NCBI GenBank assembly: GCA_002007465.1
Contig: LNAC01001796.1
Span: forward strand, 30,596-94,595
Reading direction: 5' to 3'
Source of the DNA: Ailurus styani
Lineage: Eukaryota > Chordata > Mammalia > Carnivora > Ailuridae
Length of the DNA: 64,000 nucleotides
Position 1 is the stretch's first letter, and each line of letters opens with the position of its first letter. The notes beneath the pieces were generated by a model. The model was given only the letters and a program-made list of their open reading frames with translations. It did not search any database and had not been told where the DNA came from. A program made the translations under genes and the position numbers. Below are positions 47,001-58,880 of this stretch, in pieces.

Positions 47001-48235
47001 AAAATTACACAAAAAATGAGCCACAAAAACTGACAAATTTGATTTCTTCAAATTAAAAACTTTTGCTCCATGAAATGCCCTGTTAAAAGTATAAAAATAA
47101 AAACTACAGAGTGGGAGAAAATATTACCAAAGCATTCATCTGGCAAAAGACTTGTATCTAGATTATATATAAAGAACTCTCAAAACTCAACAGTAAAAAC
47201 CCAACAGTTAAATGATAATACTAAAGAAGAAATACGTATGGCAAATAAGCATATGAAAAATGTTCAATATCATTAGCCACTGGAGAAATACAAATGAAAA
47301 CCACAATGATATATCACTACACATCCATTAGAATGGCTAATTTTTTTTTAAAGATAAGATCAAATGTTGAAAAGAATGAAGAAAAGGCAGATCTGGTGGA
47401 AACTGCAAATGGAAATGTAAAATGATGAGACCACTCTGGTTATAGAGTCTGGTAGTTGCTTATAAAACTACATATACACGTATAATATGATCCCAGCAAT
47501 TGCACTCTTGAGCATTTATCCCAGAAAAATAAAAACTCATGCTCACAAAAACCTGTACATGGATGTGCATAGCAGTTTTATTTATAATAGCCCCAAACTA
47601 GAAACAATCCAGTTTCCTTTGGTGGGTGAATGACTAAACAAACTTTTGGTCCATCTATGCTATGGAATTCTACTCAGCAATAAACAGGAACAAACTAATA
47701 GTACACACAACTTGGACAGATCTTAAAAGTATCATGCATAGTGAAAAAGGCCAATCTCAAAAGGTGACATAGTGTGATTCTGAATATAGCAACCTCAAAG
47801 TGACAAAACTATAGAAATGAAAATAGATCAGTGGTTGCCAGGATATAAGAATGGGGTTGGGGTGTGGGTGGGACTATAATGAGACAGCCTGAGGGATTTG
47901 CTTTGAGTGGTGGAACAGGTCTATATTCTGATTGTGGTGATGGTTCCACAAATCGACGTGTGGGATCAAATACACAGAATTGTACATACAAACACAAACA
48001 CACAAATGAGTACTTGCAAGCACTAGTAAAATCTGAGTCTGGTTTGTGGTCTAATTAATAGTATTGTACCAAATGCCAATTTTCTGGGTTTGCTTGTACT
48101 TACAGGTATAGAAGTTGACAGTTACAGAATTTGAAGAAGGCTGGGTGAAGGAATCCTATATTCTATTTTTGCAATTTCCTATGAATCTGTAATCATTCAG
48201 AATTTTAAAGAAGTTAAAAATAAATAAATAAATGA
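47001..48235 (+). mobile_element. old L1M 3' half
   Basis: ORF2 text (gatttcttcaaattaaaaac, gcatatgaaaaatgttcaat, tgaatgactaaacaaacttt) leads into an old-type 3' region (gtggttgccaggatataaga, then gtacttacaggtatagaagt and tttgcaatttcctatgaatc), ending near aataaataaataaatgac. Highly diverged with many stops. Confidence 0.8.
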
Positions 48236-48960
48236 CACATATTTCCTTGCTTGGCAGCTCAGTGTTCAGAAACAATGACAGCCCAGGATCAATACCATAC
48301 CCAGTGCTCAGTTCATGGAATCTAATATCATTTGTTCAGCAAAAGGAACCAGGGCTCCTTGAGAAATGGTTGATTTTAGGACTGAGGAAGGAAATATACA
48401 AGATGAGTTGGGAACATCTTCTTTTTCTTTTTTTTAAGCAAGACTTAGAAATTTAATTTCTCTTAAAAGATTAAACATTGACTATAAAACTAATTAAATC
48501 TATTTTAATAATTTACATGATAATTGCATATTTATATGACTGGCTCATATAAACACTTCATTCACATAAAATAAAAAAAATCTACTAACACACTTATATT
48601 ATAATTTTAAATGTATTTTAAATAGTATCCGTACAATGGCTTATTTTATTTCTTTATTTGCTCTAGACTTGTTCTGTACCTTTTTAGAGCTACAGTAATT
48701 CTTATTTTGACCATCTGGTACTCTTATCAGACTGAAAATAAAATAGAATATTGTCATGATTAAATAGATTTAAAGGTTTGGATTTTCAACAAATCACTTT
48801 TTGATCAGGGCATTTTAATTAGTTGCATTTTATAAAAAGACTCAAATTTGAACTGCCAATTACCAGGCCAGGCCTAATTTTGTGAACAAGTAATTATTGT
48901 ATCTATGGATTTTTAAGTCCACATTTTCTATATAAAAGCCAAATGAGTGAATGGAAGAAT
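48236..48960. other. unique AT-rich sequence, candidate conserved element at 48750-48930
   Basis: No repeat recognised. Four TAAT-type homeodomain words fall within 90 bases: taattag (48816-48822), caattacc (48857-48864), ctaattt (48874-48880) and taattatt (48891-48898), together with the palindrome-like ccaggccaggcct. The regulatory role is inferred. Confidence 0.3.
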
Positions 48961-49985
48961 TTCAGGAGAAGTCAGGAGGACAAAACAATAAGAAGGGCTT
49001 CGGGACAATGAATAATATGATTTGATTTCTTATTCTAAGAGCATCTTCTAGTTCCAGAAAGTAAGGAAGGGCTAGACTAGCAAACAAGATAATGGTATGG
49101 CTGTGTCAAAGGGACACAGGGCCCAACTACAAAAACTCCAAATAGACTAAGCTTCAAAACTGACAGCAACAAAATAAATAGAATAATATTGGTTTAACCA
49201 ATAATAATAGAATAATATTGGTTAATTTGAATTATAAAATAAATAATCCATGAGTCTGTATTAATACAGAGAAATGATTTAAAAAAATAAATGCAGAAGA
49301 ATAGACAAATCATCTGTGCAGAAGAATTCCAAATAATTTATGCAGATACTCTATCCTCAAGAAGGTGAAGCATACGTCTTCATTTTTAAGTGTGGCCTGC
49401 ACACAGTGACTTATTTCCAAAGAGTACAGTATGGGAAAGGGGATTAACTTTACAGTGGAAAAAGCTGACAAATACTACCTCAGTCACTATCAATCAATGA
49501 TAAGTCACATTGATAGTGTGAACACTTGATATGGTGTGATGAGAATGACATTTTACTTCCATGGTCCTTCTTCGTCAAACCCACAGTCTAACTTTAAGAA
49601 AAACATAAAAAAAAAAAAAGACCAATCGAGGAGCATTCTGCCATGTATCTGGTCAGTACTCTTCAAACTGTCAATGCCACCCAAAACAAGGAAAGTCTGA
49701 GACACTGCCACAACCAAGAAGAGCCTAAGGAGACATGATCACTTAATGTAACCCTGGTTGAGATCTGAAAGAGAAAAAAGTCATTAGGTAAAACTAAGGA
49801 AATCTAAGAAAAATATAAACTTTAGTTAACAATAATGCATCAATATTGGTTCATTGCTTATGACAAATGTACTATACTAATGTAAGGTGTTAATAATAGG
49901 GGAAGTGGGAATCTGTACTATCTTTACAATATTTTTATAAATCTAAAATGATTTTAAACTAAAGTAATTAGTTTTTAAAGAAATG
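48961..49985 (+). mobile_element. L1ME-type 3' region
   Basis: Long, distinctive old-L1 3' text: ctcaagaaggtgaagcatac, ccaaagagtacagtatggga, agaccaatcgaggagcattc, gaagagcctaaggagacatg, tatcaat/attggttcattg near 49840, aggggaagtgggaatctgta, then tttataaatctaaaatgatt. Confidence 0.7.
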
Positions 49986-50019
49986 TGACAAGGTTAAATG
50001 CCCACATTAAAATACAAGA

Positions 50020-51085
50020 ATTCTTAGATTGTGTTAAAACATCGCAAAACACAAAACCATAAAGCCCAACTATGATACAATTAATTAGATATAATTATGA
50101 CAAAATTACATATAAAATTTGAAACAAATGTGTCATGATACACCAAGTAAATACAAATAAGGAGAAGATGTTATTAATAATGGACAAAGGAAAATTCAAG
50201 ACAAAAACAGTTAATAGGTTAATAAGGTCATTCTTCATAGAAGGATATAATGGTTACTAACATTTATGTTATAGATAGAGCAAATAGGGGTAGAGGTAGA
50301 ATATACAAGCGAGACTAGTTTTATAGGTGTACATCAAAATGTGTACCTTCAGAGAATTTTTTTTAAGTAACAATAACATTTTGTGAAAATGTTCATACCC
50401 TAGGCCACAAAGAAAACTATAATGAGTTCCTAAAAATAGGCAATTTATGTCCATATTGTCTACTAATTGCCAAATAATAAAGGTAAATTCAAATCTCATT
50501 GATTTTATTAAATAAGGAAGAATAAAAATAAAAAAGAATTTGAGAATCAAGAAATTACAGAAAATCAATACAAAAACAATAAGAAATCTGTAACAATAAT
50601 GATAGAACAGGAATTAATTAACTAGAAAAATATAAAAGCAATATAAATTGGAAATAAATTTCTAAGAGTCTTTTAAAAATATCTGATAAGGGGGCGCCTG
50701 GGTGGCTCAGTGGGTTTAAAGCCTCTGCCTTGGGCTCAGGTCATGATCTCAGGGTCCTGGGATCAAGGCCCGCATCCGGCTTCCTGCTCAGCCAGGAGCC
50801 TGCTTCCTCCTCTCTCTTCCTGCCTCTCTGCCTGCTTGTGATCTCTCTCTCTCTCTGTCAAATAAATAAATAAAATCTTTAAAAAAATATCTGTTAAGTA
50901 TCTGATATTATCAGTATAATAAATAAGAAAAAGTGGGAATAAACACAACATATTCAAGATAGAGCATCAAGTCATAATTCTTGAAACTTAAGACAGTTTT
51001 CAAATCTGTGTTATCTTGTTAAAAATCTTACTGAAATGGATGACTTTCTAGTAAATGCACAGATCAAAATGAACTCAAAGGTAAG
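50020..51085 (+). mobile_element. old L1 or HAL1-like ORF2 5' fragment, decayed
   Basis: Word order resembles L1 ORF2 before the reverse transcriptase domain: caagacaaaaacagttaata, ctaggccacaaagaaaacta, aaattcaaatctcattgatt, tgaaatggatgactttctag. A SINE splits it at 50691. Weak but consistent. Confidence 0.5.
50675..50898 (+). mobile_element. SINEC with 16-base target site duplication
   Basis: The duplication aaaaatatctgataag (50675-50690) recurs as aaaaatatctgttaag (50883-50898), with one mismatch. The body starts ggggcgcctgggtggctcag at 50691 and the tail ends taaataaataaaatctttaa. Confidence 0.97.
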
Positions 51086-52269
51086 TCAACATTTGTATTC
51101 TGATTATGACAAATAAATGAAATTTAAAACACTTGAAGAAATTATCTTATGGTCTCATTGTATAGGGAACAAATTCTCTTTGATTTTTTTTCTTACTTCA
51201 TTCAGTCATGGTGGGCCCATTCTCCAGCAGCTGAAGCCCTGCAACCTTTTGGAATGAACACAGCTCTGTCAGCTTTTTCTAAGTTTAATTATTCTAAAAC
51301 AAAGTCTTGAATGTGTCCCATCTGCCCAAAGTTTTAGAGTCATTAGAACATAAAATTACAACTCCAGAGCATTCAAAAACACAAGTGGAGAGGAGTCTTG
51401 AACTCTATGAGATGTCAAACCATGTTTGTGTCCAATGGGTGAGTCTGATTACCTATCTGGAATTTATTCTTCCCAAGCTTATAAGACTCTTTCTAGCCCT
51501 GATGCTTGGAGTTGGGTGCATTATGCAGGAGTAGACACCAGGAAAAACAGGCATATGGCATACAAATATGGAGAATCAGAAAACCATATGAGCAGAATAT
51601 TGAGTCAATATTGGTTAATAACAGTCCATGGCACCTTTGTATAACTTATTCCAATTATGTAACTTCATTCTATAATTTAATATTCAAGCCTTGAGCAACA
51701 AAGAACAGAGGTTAAAAGGTACCTGAATTTAGTAAAAAGGAATCTGATGAAAATAAAAAAAATATAGAGGCTCAGACCAATGTATGTCAACGATAGGTAG
51801 GTCACAGGAATAGCAGAAGGAATTGAAAGGAGAAAAAGTTTTACAGAAAGAAATTTTCTTTCAGGTACATAGATAAAAATTTTCAATGAAAATTAAAAAA
51901 ATTTAAAAGTCTATCAGAACATCTCCAACATGAGAACAAACAGAAATCCCCTGTAGAATACATATAGTTTGTTTTATGAATTTTATTAAATAAATGGGGA
52001 TAATGTATACATAAGTCTTATTGCAGAGTATAGGTTTAATCATTTTCTAATCATCACTTTATTAACTTTTTAAGATCTAGTGAATAAAACAAAGCCCTCC
52101 AGATATTGTTATTATGATCTTGACCAGGTTTATCCCTTCTGAGAATTGCAGTTATGAAATAGATTCATTTCAGAATGGGACCTAAATCAAAGTTAACTTG
52201 TCTGGCAGTGCCACAAACTCAAATACAGCCTGACTTATTCTTTTCCGTATTAGAGACTATACTACCTTT
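51086..52269. other. unique AT-rich sequence, no gene
   Basis: No supported repeat or gene. Overlapping frames of 62-75 codons around 51307-51694 are unrecognised. Confidence 0.45.
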
Positions 52270-53295
52270 TCATTTTCTTTTTTTCTGAGCACACAGAAAG
52301 ACTACATTTCTCAGCATCCCTTGCAGTGAGGTCAGGGCATGTGATTGGTTCTGACCAATGAACATAAGCATAAATGACACTTTGGGGCCAAAGAATAAAA
52401 CAATAGGGTCAGTTTTCCATGTACTCTCTTTTCCTCTGCTCTTCTTATCCTGGAAGCTCTGATTCAAGATGGTAGAGCCATAAAATGGAAACAGCCTAGA
52501 TCCCTGAGCCATTATTTGAAGGGAGCTATCCCCACCTTTTTTTTTAATTTATTTTTTTTTATTATTTGCCCCAGGGGTACAGGTCTGTGAATCATCAGGC
52601 TTACACCTTTCACAGCACTCACCATAGCACAAACCCTCCCCAATATCCATAACCCATCCATCCCATCCTTAACACCCCACCCCCCAGCAACCCTCTGTTT
52701 GTTTCCTGAGATTAAGAGTCTTATAGTTTGTCTCCCTCCCTGGTCCCATCTTGTTTCATTTTTCCCTCCCTTCCCCCCACAACCCCCTGTCCTGCCTCTT
52801 AAATTCCTCATATCAGAGAGATCATATGATAATTGTCTTTCTCTGGTTGACTTATTTTGCTTAGCAAAATACCCTCTAGTTCCATCTGCATCATTGCAAA
52901 TGGCAAGATTTCATTTCTTTTGATGGCTGCATAACATTCCATTGTATATATACCACATCTTCTTTATCCATTCATCTGTTGATGGACATCTAGGTTCTTT
53001 TCATAGTTTGGCTATTGTGGACATTGATGCTATAAACATTCGGGTGCATGTGCCCCTGAGGATCTCTACCTTTGTATCTTTAGGGTAAATACCCAGTAGT
53101 GCAATTACTGGGTTGTAGGGTAGCTCCATTTTCAACTTTTTGAGGAACCTCCATACTGTTTTGAAGGAGCTATCCTGAAGAGGTAGAGGCATCTCCTTTG
53201 CATGAGGAAGAATTTTTTTTTTTGCCTTAAGTAATGAGATTTCAGGGTTTGTTTGTTATTGCAGCCTTACTGAGACTGTTTTGACTAAGACATTT
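52270..53295 (+). repeat. MaLR/MLT1-like LTR, split by an L1
   Basis: The left part 52270-52531 (actacatttctcagcatccc, gtgattggttctgaccaatg, gctctgattcaagatggtag, ctagatccctgagccattat) and right part 53163-53295 (ttaagtaatgagatttcagg, gtttgttattgcagccttac, then tgactaagac) together form an old MaLR-style solitary LTR in plus orientation. Confidence 0.6.
52515..53176 (-). mobile_element. LINE-1 3' end (reverse) inserted in the LTR, with target site duplication
   Basis: The flanks tttgaagggagctatcc (52515-52531) and tttgaaggagctatcc (53160-53175) differ by one g. Between them is reverse L1: T-rich tail, attatttgccccaggggtac, cttacacctttcacagcact, aaatggcaagatttcatttc, ending gaggaacctccatactgttt. 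An antisense ORF2 C-terminal remnant lies at 53001-53192. Confidence 0.93.
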
Positions 53296-53529
53296 TCCTT
53301 CTAAGCTGGGTGTCATAACAATACTATTCTTCATTGAAAATATGCAGCTCTACATTTTAAACAACTCATTGTTACTGTGAATGTAGACATTTTTATTATT
53401 CTACATTTGTCTTTCTGTATGCTCTATACCCCTGTCTAAATCATTATCCCTCACTCTAATGCCAATAAATCACAGTTATTTGGAGGTTAGTTCATATTCA
53501 ATGAAAATATATATGTATCTATATTAAAG
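53296..53529. other. unique sequence
   Basis: AT-rich with no supported feature; tatatatgtat-like text lies near 53505. Confidence 0.4.
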
Positions 53530-53915
53530 TCTTAGTTGTTTCCTCTGCCTGAAATGTTCTCTCTTCAGATATCTATTTGACTAACTTTATCTTCTTTAAC
53601 TCATCATTTGTCTCAGTGAGATCTACCCTGACTATGCAGTTAATACCACCAACCCCACCTCTGTGTATGCATGCGTGCATGCACACACACACTCCAAACC
53701 CCTCTTGCCCTTCTCTATTATTTATTATAGTCCTAGAAATTTCCTTTCTTATATACTAAAACATTTACTTATTTATTGCAATTATCATCTACATTACATC
53801 AATCTCTGCCCTCATTGTAAATGCTACTGAGGGTAAGGAATTTTGTTCATTGTTAAAGAATTGCCTAGCACCTAGAAGGAAGGCAATAAATACCTGTCGA
53901 ATGAAAAAAAAATTC
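53530..53915 (+). repeat. L2 LINE 3' end
   Basis: A clear L2 order: tgcctgaaatgttctctctt, actcatcatttgtctcagtg, gatctaccctgactatgcag, tactgagggtaaggaatttt, gcctagcacctagaaggaag, caataaatacctgtcgaatg. A CA-rich patch at 53672-53692 lies within it. Confidence 0.65.
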
Positions 53916-54101
53916 ATTTGGAACAAGACATGGTGCTGGATGCTGTGAGGGATACAAAGATATTCAGGATGACATTTTGTACTTGGCCTTGATGAATTTA
54001 AAATTTAGCAAGGGAAATCAGTGAAATACAGACATCACTACAATATTAAGTATGAATTGTATGTGTGCAGGAGATAAGATTGTCTGCAGCTTGGTCAAAG
54101 G

Positions 54102-54102
<1 letters not shown>

Positions 54103-54148
<46 letters not shown>
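54103..54148 (+). repeat. (GT)n microsatellite
   Basis: About 22 uninterrupted gt units; length variation is likely. The 88-codon minus-strand frame that crosses it is not credible as a gene. Confidence 0.97.
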
Positions 54149-54149
<1 letters not shown>

Positions 54150-54520
54150 ATGTGCTGAGATGCTTACAACCTCATAAAGCAGTTTCATTCTTAAATTTGT
54201 CCTATTCCCTTTTTCCTTGTTAAATTTATAGATCCAGGCAACAGTTAAATGTATGGGTTGTTCCATAACCCTCAAGTTTAACAAAATAGGAGTGTTCCCA
54301 GGCAGCTGAAATTATGTGTAGAATAAACAGCCCTGTGAAACTCATGGTTGGGTCTATGCTAAGAAGCTCCTTGAGAATACTGTTCATGACATTATAACAT
54401 GTCTGCCCCCTGAGGACTTTAGGCAGAAATAGGCAGAAGGCTTAAGTATCTGGAATAGTTTAGTGTCTGCTGAACAATTGGTCTATTTTTGTTATTAGGA
54501 CAGTGTGAATTGCATAATTA
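54149..54520. other. unique sequence, no gene
   Basis: No repeat recognised. Together with 54741-54790 it flanks the SINE insertion; AT-rich words such as gcataattaatcagg lie at 54512-54526. Confidence 0.4.
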
Positions 54521-54740
54521 ATCAGGATTTAGTTTTCTAAAGATTTTTATTTATTTATTTGACAGAGAGAGAGAGATATCACAAGTAGGCAGAGAGGCAG
54601 GCAGAGAGAGAGGAGGAAGCAGGCTCCCTGCTGAGCAAGGAGCCGGATGCTGGGCTCTATCCCAGGACCCTGAGATCATGACCTGAGTCGAAGGCAGAGG
54701 CTTTAACCTACTGAGACACCCAGGCGCCCCATCAGGCTTT
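54521..54740 (-). mobile_element. SINEC (reverse) with 10-base target site duplication
   Basis: Flanks atcaggattt (54521-54530) and atcaggcttt (54731-54740), with one mismatch. The body reads tatttatttatttgacagag to gacacccaggcgcccc. Confidence 0.96.
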
Positions 54741-55584
54741 CCTTTTTAAATAGTCCATTTAAAAGGTTGGAGCCAAATTTGTGGTTCATCTATTGCAATG
54801 GCATGGTCTTTATGGCTTGCATTTTAATAGTATATTCCTCAGTCCACTTTATGTCTCTTCCCTTGTTTTGATTTTCTTTTGTAACATCCTTTTTAAGCTT
54901 GCTTTCTTTAAATTTCAATTTAAATGTATATATATCCCTATAAGCCACACTAAATCCTTTTTGAAAGAAGTTAGGAAAAACAGAAAGCAGTTGTTATATA
55001 TCAACTATGAGTACACAATGTGCTAAGTCTATGGAAGGGAAGATAAAAAAGAAAGGAGGTAGGCAAGTAGACAAGCAAGGAAGAAGGAAAAGGAAATAGA
55101 AAGAAAATATAAAGGTGATATAGCCCCTGCCCTCAAGGAACTTGAGGAGCGATGGTGCAGAGCTCCGGAGCAGCTTCAGTGCTCATTGATTTCTCCCCTC
55201 TCTGAACTCTAACAGCACTTAGACTCAATAACACCCAATTTAGTTCTTGCTGATATACTGCCTGGTATTGTCTGTTTATTGTTTTATGTGGCTAAGTGTT
55301 GCCTTTTGGGCAAGGACCTTGTGTTAACTTCTCCTGTCCTCTCGTAGTGAGTAGTGCAGTTGCTACACAGATTGATTGATCGAGAAGCCACTCTTACCAG
55401 GAGGATGGTTGAGGCCCCTTCTGATATATAGGCTGGTGTAGCTGATCCCCTTTGACCTGATAATCCCACAACAGCATTGACTGCCTGATTTATCCTTTTC
55501 ATGTGCAAGGATCTTTGAGGAAATGGACTCTTGAATATACTTCTTTTTGCCAAGTCGTTGTCTAAATTTTTTCTGTGAGGGGAA
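54741..55584. other. mostly unique, possible L2 at about 55180-55370
   Basis: No gene. The part near 55180-55370 (gatttctcccctctctgaac, tactgcctggtattgtctgt, ttgggcaaggaccttgtgtt) is L2-like. Confidence 0.4.
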
Positions 55585-57520
55585 TTGAAATTGCTTAATA
55601 ATAATTAATTATTGCATTCAACAGAGATGCTGAGTGCTTACTCTGTGCCAGGCACTGTTTTATGTTTTTTGTAATACATCAGTAAGCAAAATACATCAGT
55701 AAGTAAAAGACCCCTGCCCTGGTAGTGTTTACATGCAAGCGGAATGGGGAGAGAGGGGAAAAGGCAAACTTTAACACTAGATATAAGAATAGGTAATTAT
55801 ATTGTATGTTAGAACAAGCAGACATGAGTAAGGGGGGCTGGAAGCGCTGCATGAGGGCAGGTTGCAATTATAAATATGATGGTTAGGGAGTGCCTACTGA
55901 GAAGAGACATTCACACAAAGACTGAAAGGAATGGAGAGTCAGATATGCCCATATCTAGGCAGAGCCACTGCAAAGTTCCTGAAGGAGAAATGTGCTGGGA
56001 AGACTCAAGAAGCAGCAAGAAGGTGATGTGATTGGCATAGAGAGATGAGGAGAGAAAGGTAAGACATGAGATAAGAGGACCCACAGGGATCCAGATCACA
56101 TATGAGTGTAAAATACTATGGGACTTGGGGTTTATTCCTAATAGGATAGGAAGCCGCTAAAGGAAATTGAGGAGAATGACATGGCTTATTTTGATTTTGA
56201 GAGATTTATTTTGTTGCTTTGTTCAGATTAGATAGAAGGAGGCAATGGTAGAAGCTAGGACACCAGAGAGGAGCCTATGGCAATATCTAGGTGACAGGAG
56301 CTGGAGGCTCAGACCACAGGTGGTAGCTATGAAAGTGGTGACAAGTGACCAGATTCTAGAAATATTTTTTAAAGGTAAAACATAGATTATTTCTTGATGG
56401 TTGTGGATGAAGGATGTAAGAGAATGGAATGAATCAAGGATGACCCAAGGTTTTTGTCCTGAGTGAATTAAAAGATAGAGTTGCCATTCACTGAGCAGAT
56501 GATGACTCCTAGAGGTACAGATGTGAGAGGGAGGAGAAGGGGTCCCAAAACTAAAGTTTGGGACATGATACTTTTTAAATTTCTATTAGATATCCAAGTG
56601 GAGCTTGTTAGTGGGGGACTGATTTATAAGAGAGACCTGGAATGGAAATGTAAACTTGAGGGGCCTTGGAATATATATACTATTTAAAACCATCAGACTA
56701 TTAACCCCAAAGATACAGATGTAGTGAAAAGAAGGGCCATATGTGCTCCAATGTTCATAGCAGCAATGTCCACAGTCGCCAAACTGTGGAAAGAGCTGAG
56801 ATGCCCTTCAACAGATGAATGGATAAAGAAGATGTGGTCCATATATACAATGGAATATTATGCAGCCATCAGAATGGATGAATACCCAACTTTTGTATCA
56901 ACATGGACGGGTCTGGAGGAGATTATGCTGAGTGAAATAAGTCAAGCAGAGAAAGTCAATTATCATATGGTTTTACTTACTTGTGGAACTTAAGGGATAA
57001 AATGGAAGACATTAGGAGAAGGAAAGGAAAAGTGAACTGGGGCAAATTGGAAGGGGAATGAACCATGAGAGACTGTGGACTCTGACAAACAAACTGATGG
57101 TTTTAGAGTGGAGGGGATAGGAGGATGGGTGAGCCTGGTGGTGGGTATTAAGGAGGGCACGTATTGCATGGAGCACTGGGTGTGGTGCATAAACAAAGAA
57201 TCTTGGATCACTGAAAAAATAAAATAAAAAAAAAGACTATAAGACACAAAAGATGAGAATAGACAGAGATGAGGAGGCCCAAGGAATGAGCCCTGTAACC
57301 CTCTGTCATTGATCATTAAGAGGAAGGGACCAGCAAAGGAGCCTGGGGTGTGGCCAGAGAAGCACATAGAAAATCAGGAGAGACTGGTATCCTAAAACCC
57401 AAGCCCAGAAAGTGTACAAATGAGGAAGGACTTATCAGCTGGGTCAGAGCTAATAGTCCATTTAGATGAGGACATATCTAGCAAAGCAGATCTGTGACCT
57501 CGTTGAGAGCAGTTTCAGTG
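55585..57520 (+). repeat. ancient long interspersed repeat (best copy), split by an L1
   Basis: Starts with a MIR/L2-style lead (gtgcttactctgtgccaggc at about 55635) and continues with agtaagcaaaatacatcagt, gacccctgccctggtagtgt, gggacttggggtttattcct, aatgacatggcttattttga, atcaaggatgacccaaggtt, ttgccattcactgagcagat and tagatatccaagtggagctt. It resumes after the L1 with ggaatgagccctgtaaccct and accagcaaaggagcctgggg. No coding function is implied. Confidence 0.6.
56695..57240 (+). mobile_element. LINE-1 3' end inserted in the ancient repeat
   Basis: Flanks agactat at 56695-56701 and 57234-57240 (short duplication). The body starts ccccaaagatacagatgtag, encodes an ORF2 C-terminal remnant (frame 56724-56993 ending at TAA) and closes with ggatcactgaaaaaataaaa. 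The 3' end type matches the 120-base copy at 20751. Confidence 0.92.
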
Positions 57521-57959
57521 GACTGGTGTGCCCAAGGGATTGATTGCATTGAGTTTAAGAAAGAATAATAATAGGGGAATTAAAGACAGTGAGTAGAGAT
57601 AGCTCTTTCAAGGATTTTGTTGCAAAGGGGAACAAAGAAATAGGTTAGTAATTGGGAAGGAAGTGAGGATCCCGAGAAGGTGGTTTTGTTTTCTGTTTTT
57701 TCTTCCAAGATGAAAGAAATAGCAATATAACAAATTTTTATATGCTGATGGAACTGTTTCAGTAGAAAATGAAAAAAATCGGTGATGCAAGAGAGGGTCG
57801 GGGCAAGAATTGCTGAAGTACTGACCTTGAATATGCAAGAAGGGAGTGGAAGCAAGTGATGAGTACAGAGGAGCTGCAGATGGGGGCACAGATTTAGGTA
57901 CAGAAAGGACAGCAGAGCATGCAGAAACAGATGCTGCTGATGAGTAGAATGTGGTATAA
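57521..57959 (+). other. unique or continuation of the ancient repeat, no gene
   Basis: Purine-rich text similar in style to the preceding repeat (agctctttcaaggattttgt, then gggaacaaagaaataggtta). Opposite-strand frames of 93-129 codons are composition artefacts in my judgement. Confidence 0.4.
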
Positions 57960-58205
57960 TAATAACCACTCTTTATTACACATGTAGGTTATGCTAAGCA
58001 CTTAATATTTATAAAGGAATTCACAGAAATCCTGGTGTGGTGGGTACTTTCTTCCATATTTTACAGATCATGAAACTGAGGCTTGGAGAGCAGAATAACT
58101 TGCCCAGGGTCACACTATGGCTGGAAAGCAAAAAACTGGTGATGCTAGGATCCAAGCCAACACCTTTCTGACTCCAAACCCGATGGTGGTAACCTCTGCT
58201 TTCTT
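57960..58205 (-). repeat. MIR relic (reverse), well preserved
   Basis: The text attttacagatcatgaaact, gaggcttggagagcagaata, acttgcccagggtcacacta, then gatccaagccaacacctttc is reverse MIR. Confidence 0.75.
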
Positions 58206-58659
58206 CTGTTTCTACAGGAGATGGGTCTATGGTCTCTCAGGCATGGATCCCAGGGAGAATAATTAGGCATTTCCTCAAAGGTCCATCAAATCCCAGCAGA
58301 AACCACAGCAAAATGGGAGTCAGAAGGCTGGAGTCAGCATAATTTGTCCCCTGTTTTCTTTCTGTCCAGATGCTGGATTCCAAGTAACCACAAAATGGAA
58401 GCCCAAGGGAAAGCTTCCCCAAAGAATACTATTAACATTTACTATTCTTCTCCATGGAAGGAGGAAATAGGAACTTGTATAGAACCAACTGAGTAGATCA
58501 GAGGAGGAGATGGAAGTGGAGGGAGGTCTAGCCCAGAGCTTCCAACACTAAGGCTCATGCAGTTGGTATGCCAGATCTGAGTACAACCCAGTCCAGTGTA
58601 GTCTATCTTCATTTATCACCTTCTATGTGCAGTTTGTCCATCCCCTAGAAAACTAGAAC
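58206..58659. other. unique sequence, no gene
   Basis: Nothing recognised. Confidence 0.45.
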
Positions 58660-58880
58660 TAGACTACGCCTGAGACTGGAGACCACTTAATCCAACCTCT
58701 CACCCAGTGGGGGATGCTCTCATAAATGATCTCGCCAGACCCTCTTAGACAGCTCCATTGATGGCAACCTCATTGCCTTATTGGACAGTTGACTCCATTA
58801 TTAGACAGCTAAAATTGTCCATGTTTTGACTTAAATGTTGCTTAAATCTGCTTTCTTCTGTCCCTTCCACATCTCTTCTC
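58660..58880 (+). repeat. possible ancient CR1/L3-like fragment
   Basis: The text agactggagaccacttaatc, tccattgatggcaacctcat, ttgccttattggacagttga and ttaaatctgctttcttctgt recalls the ancient CR1/L3-type 3' consensus (aacctcattgcctc, attgttggacagct). Weak. Confidence 0.4.

Noticed and set aside
57580..57969. 129-codon minus-strand frame
   Set aside because: Complement of purine-rich text next to the ancient repeat; composition bias explains it and no domain is recognisable.
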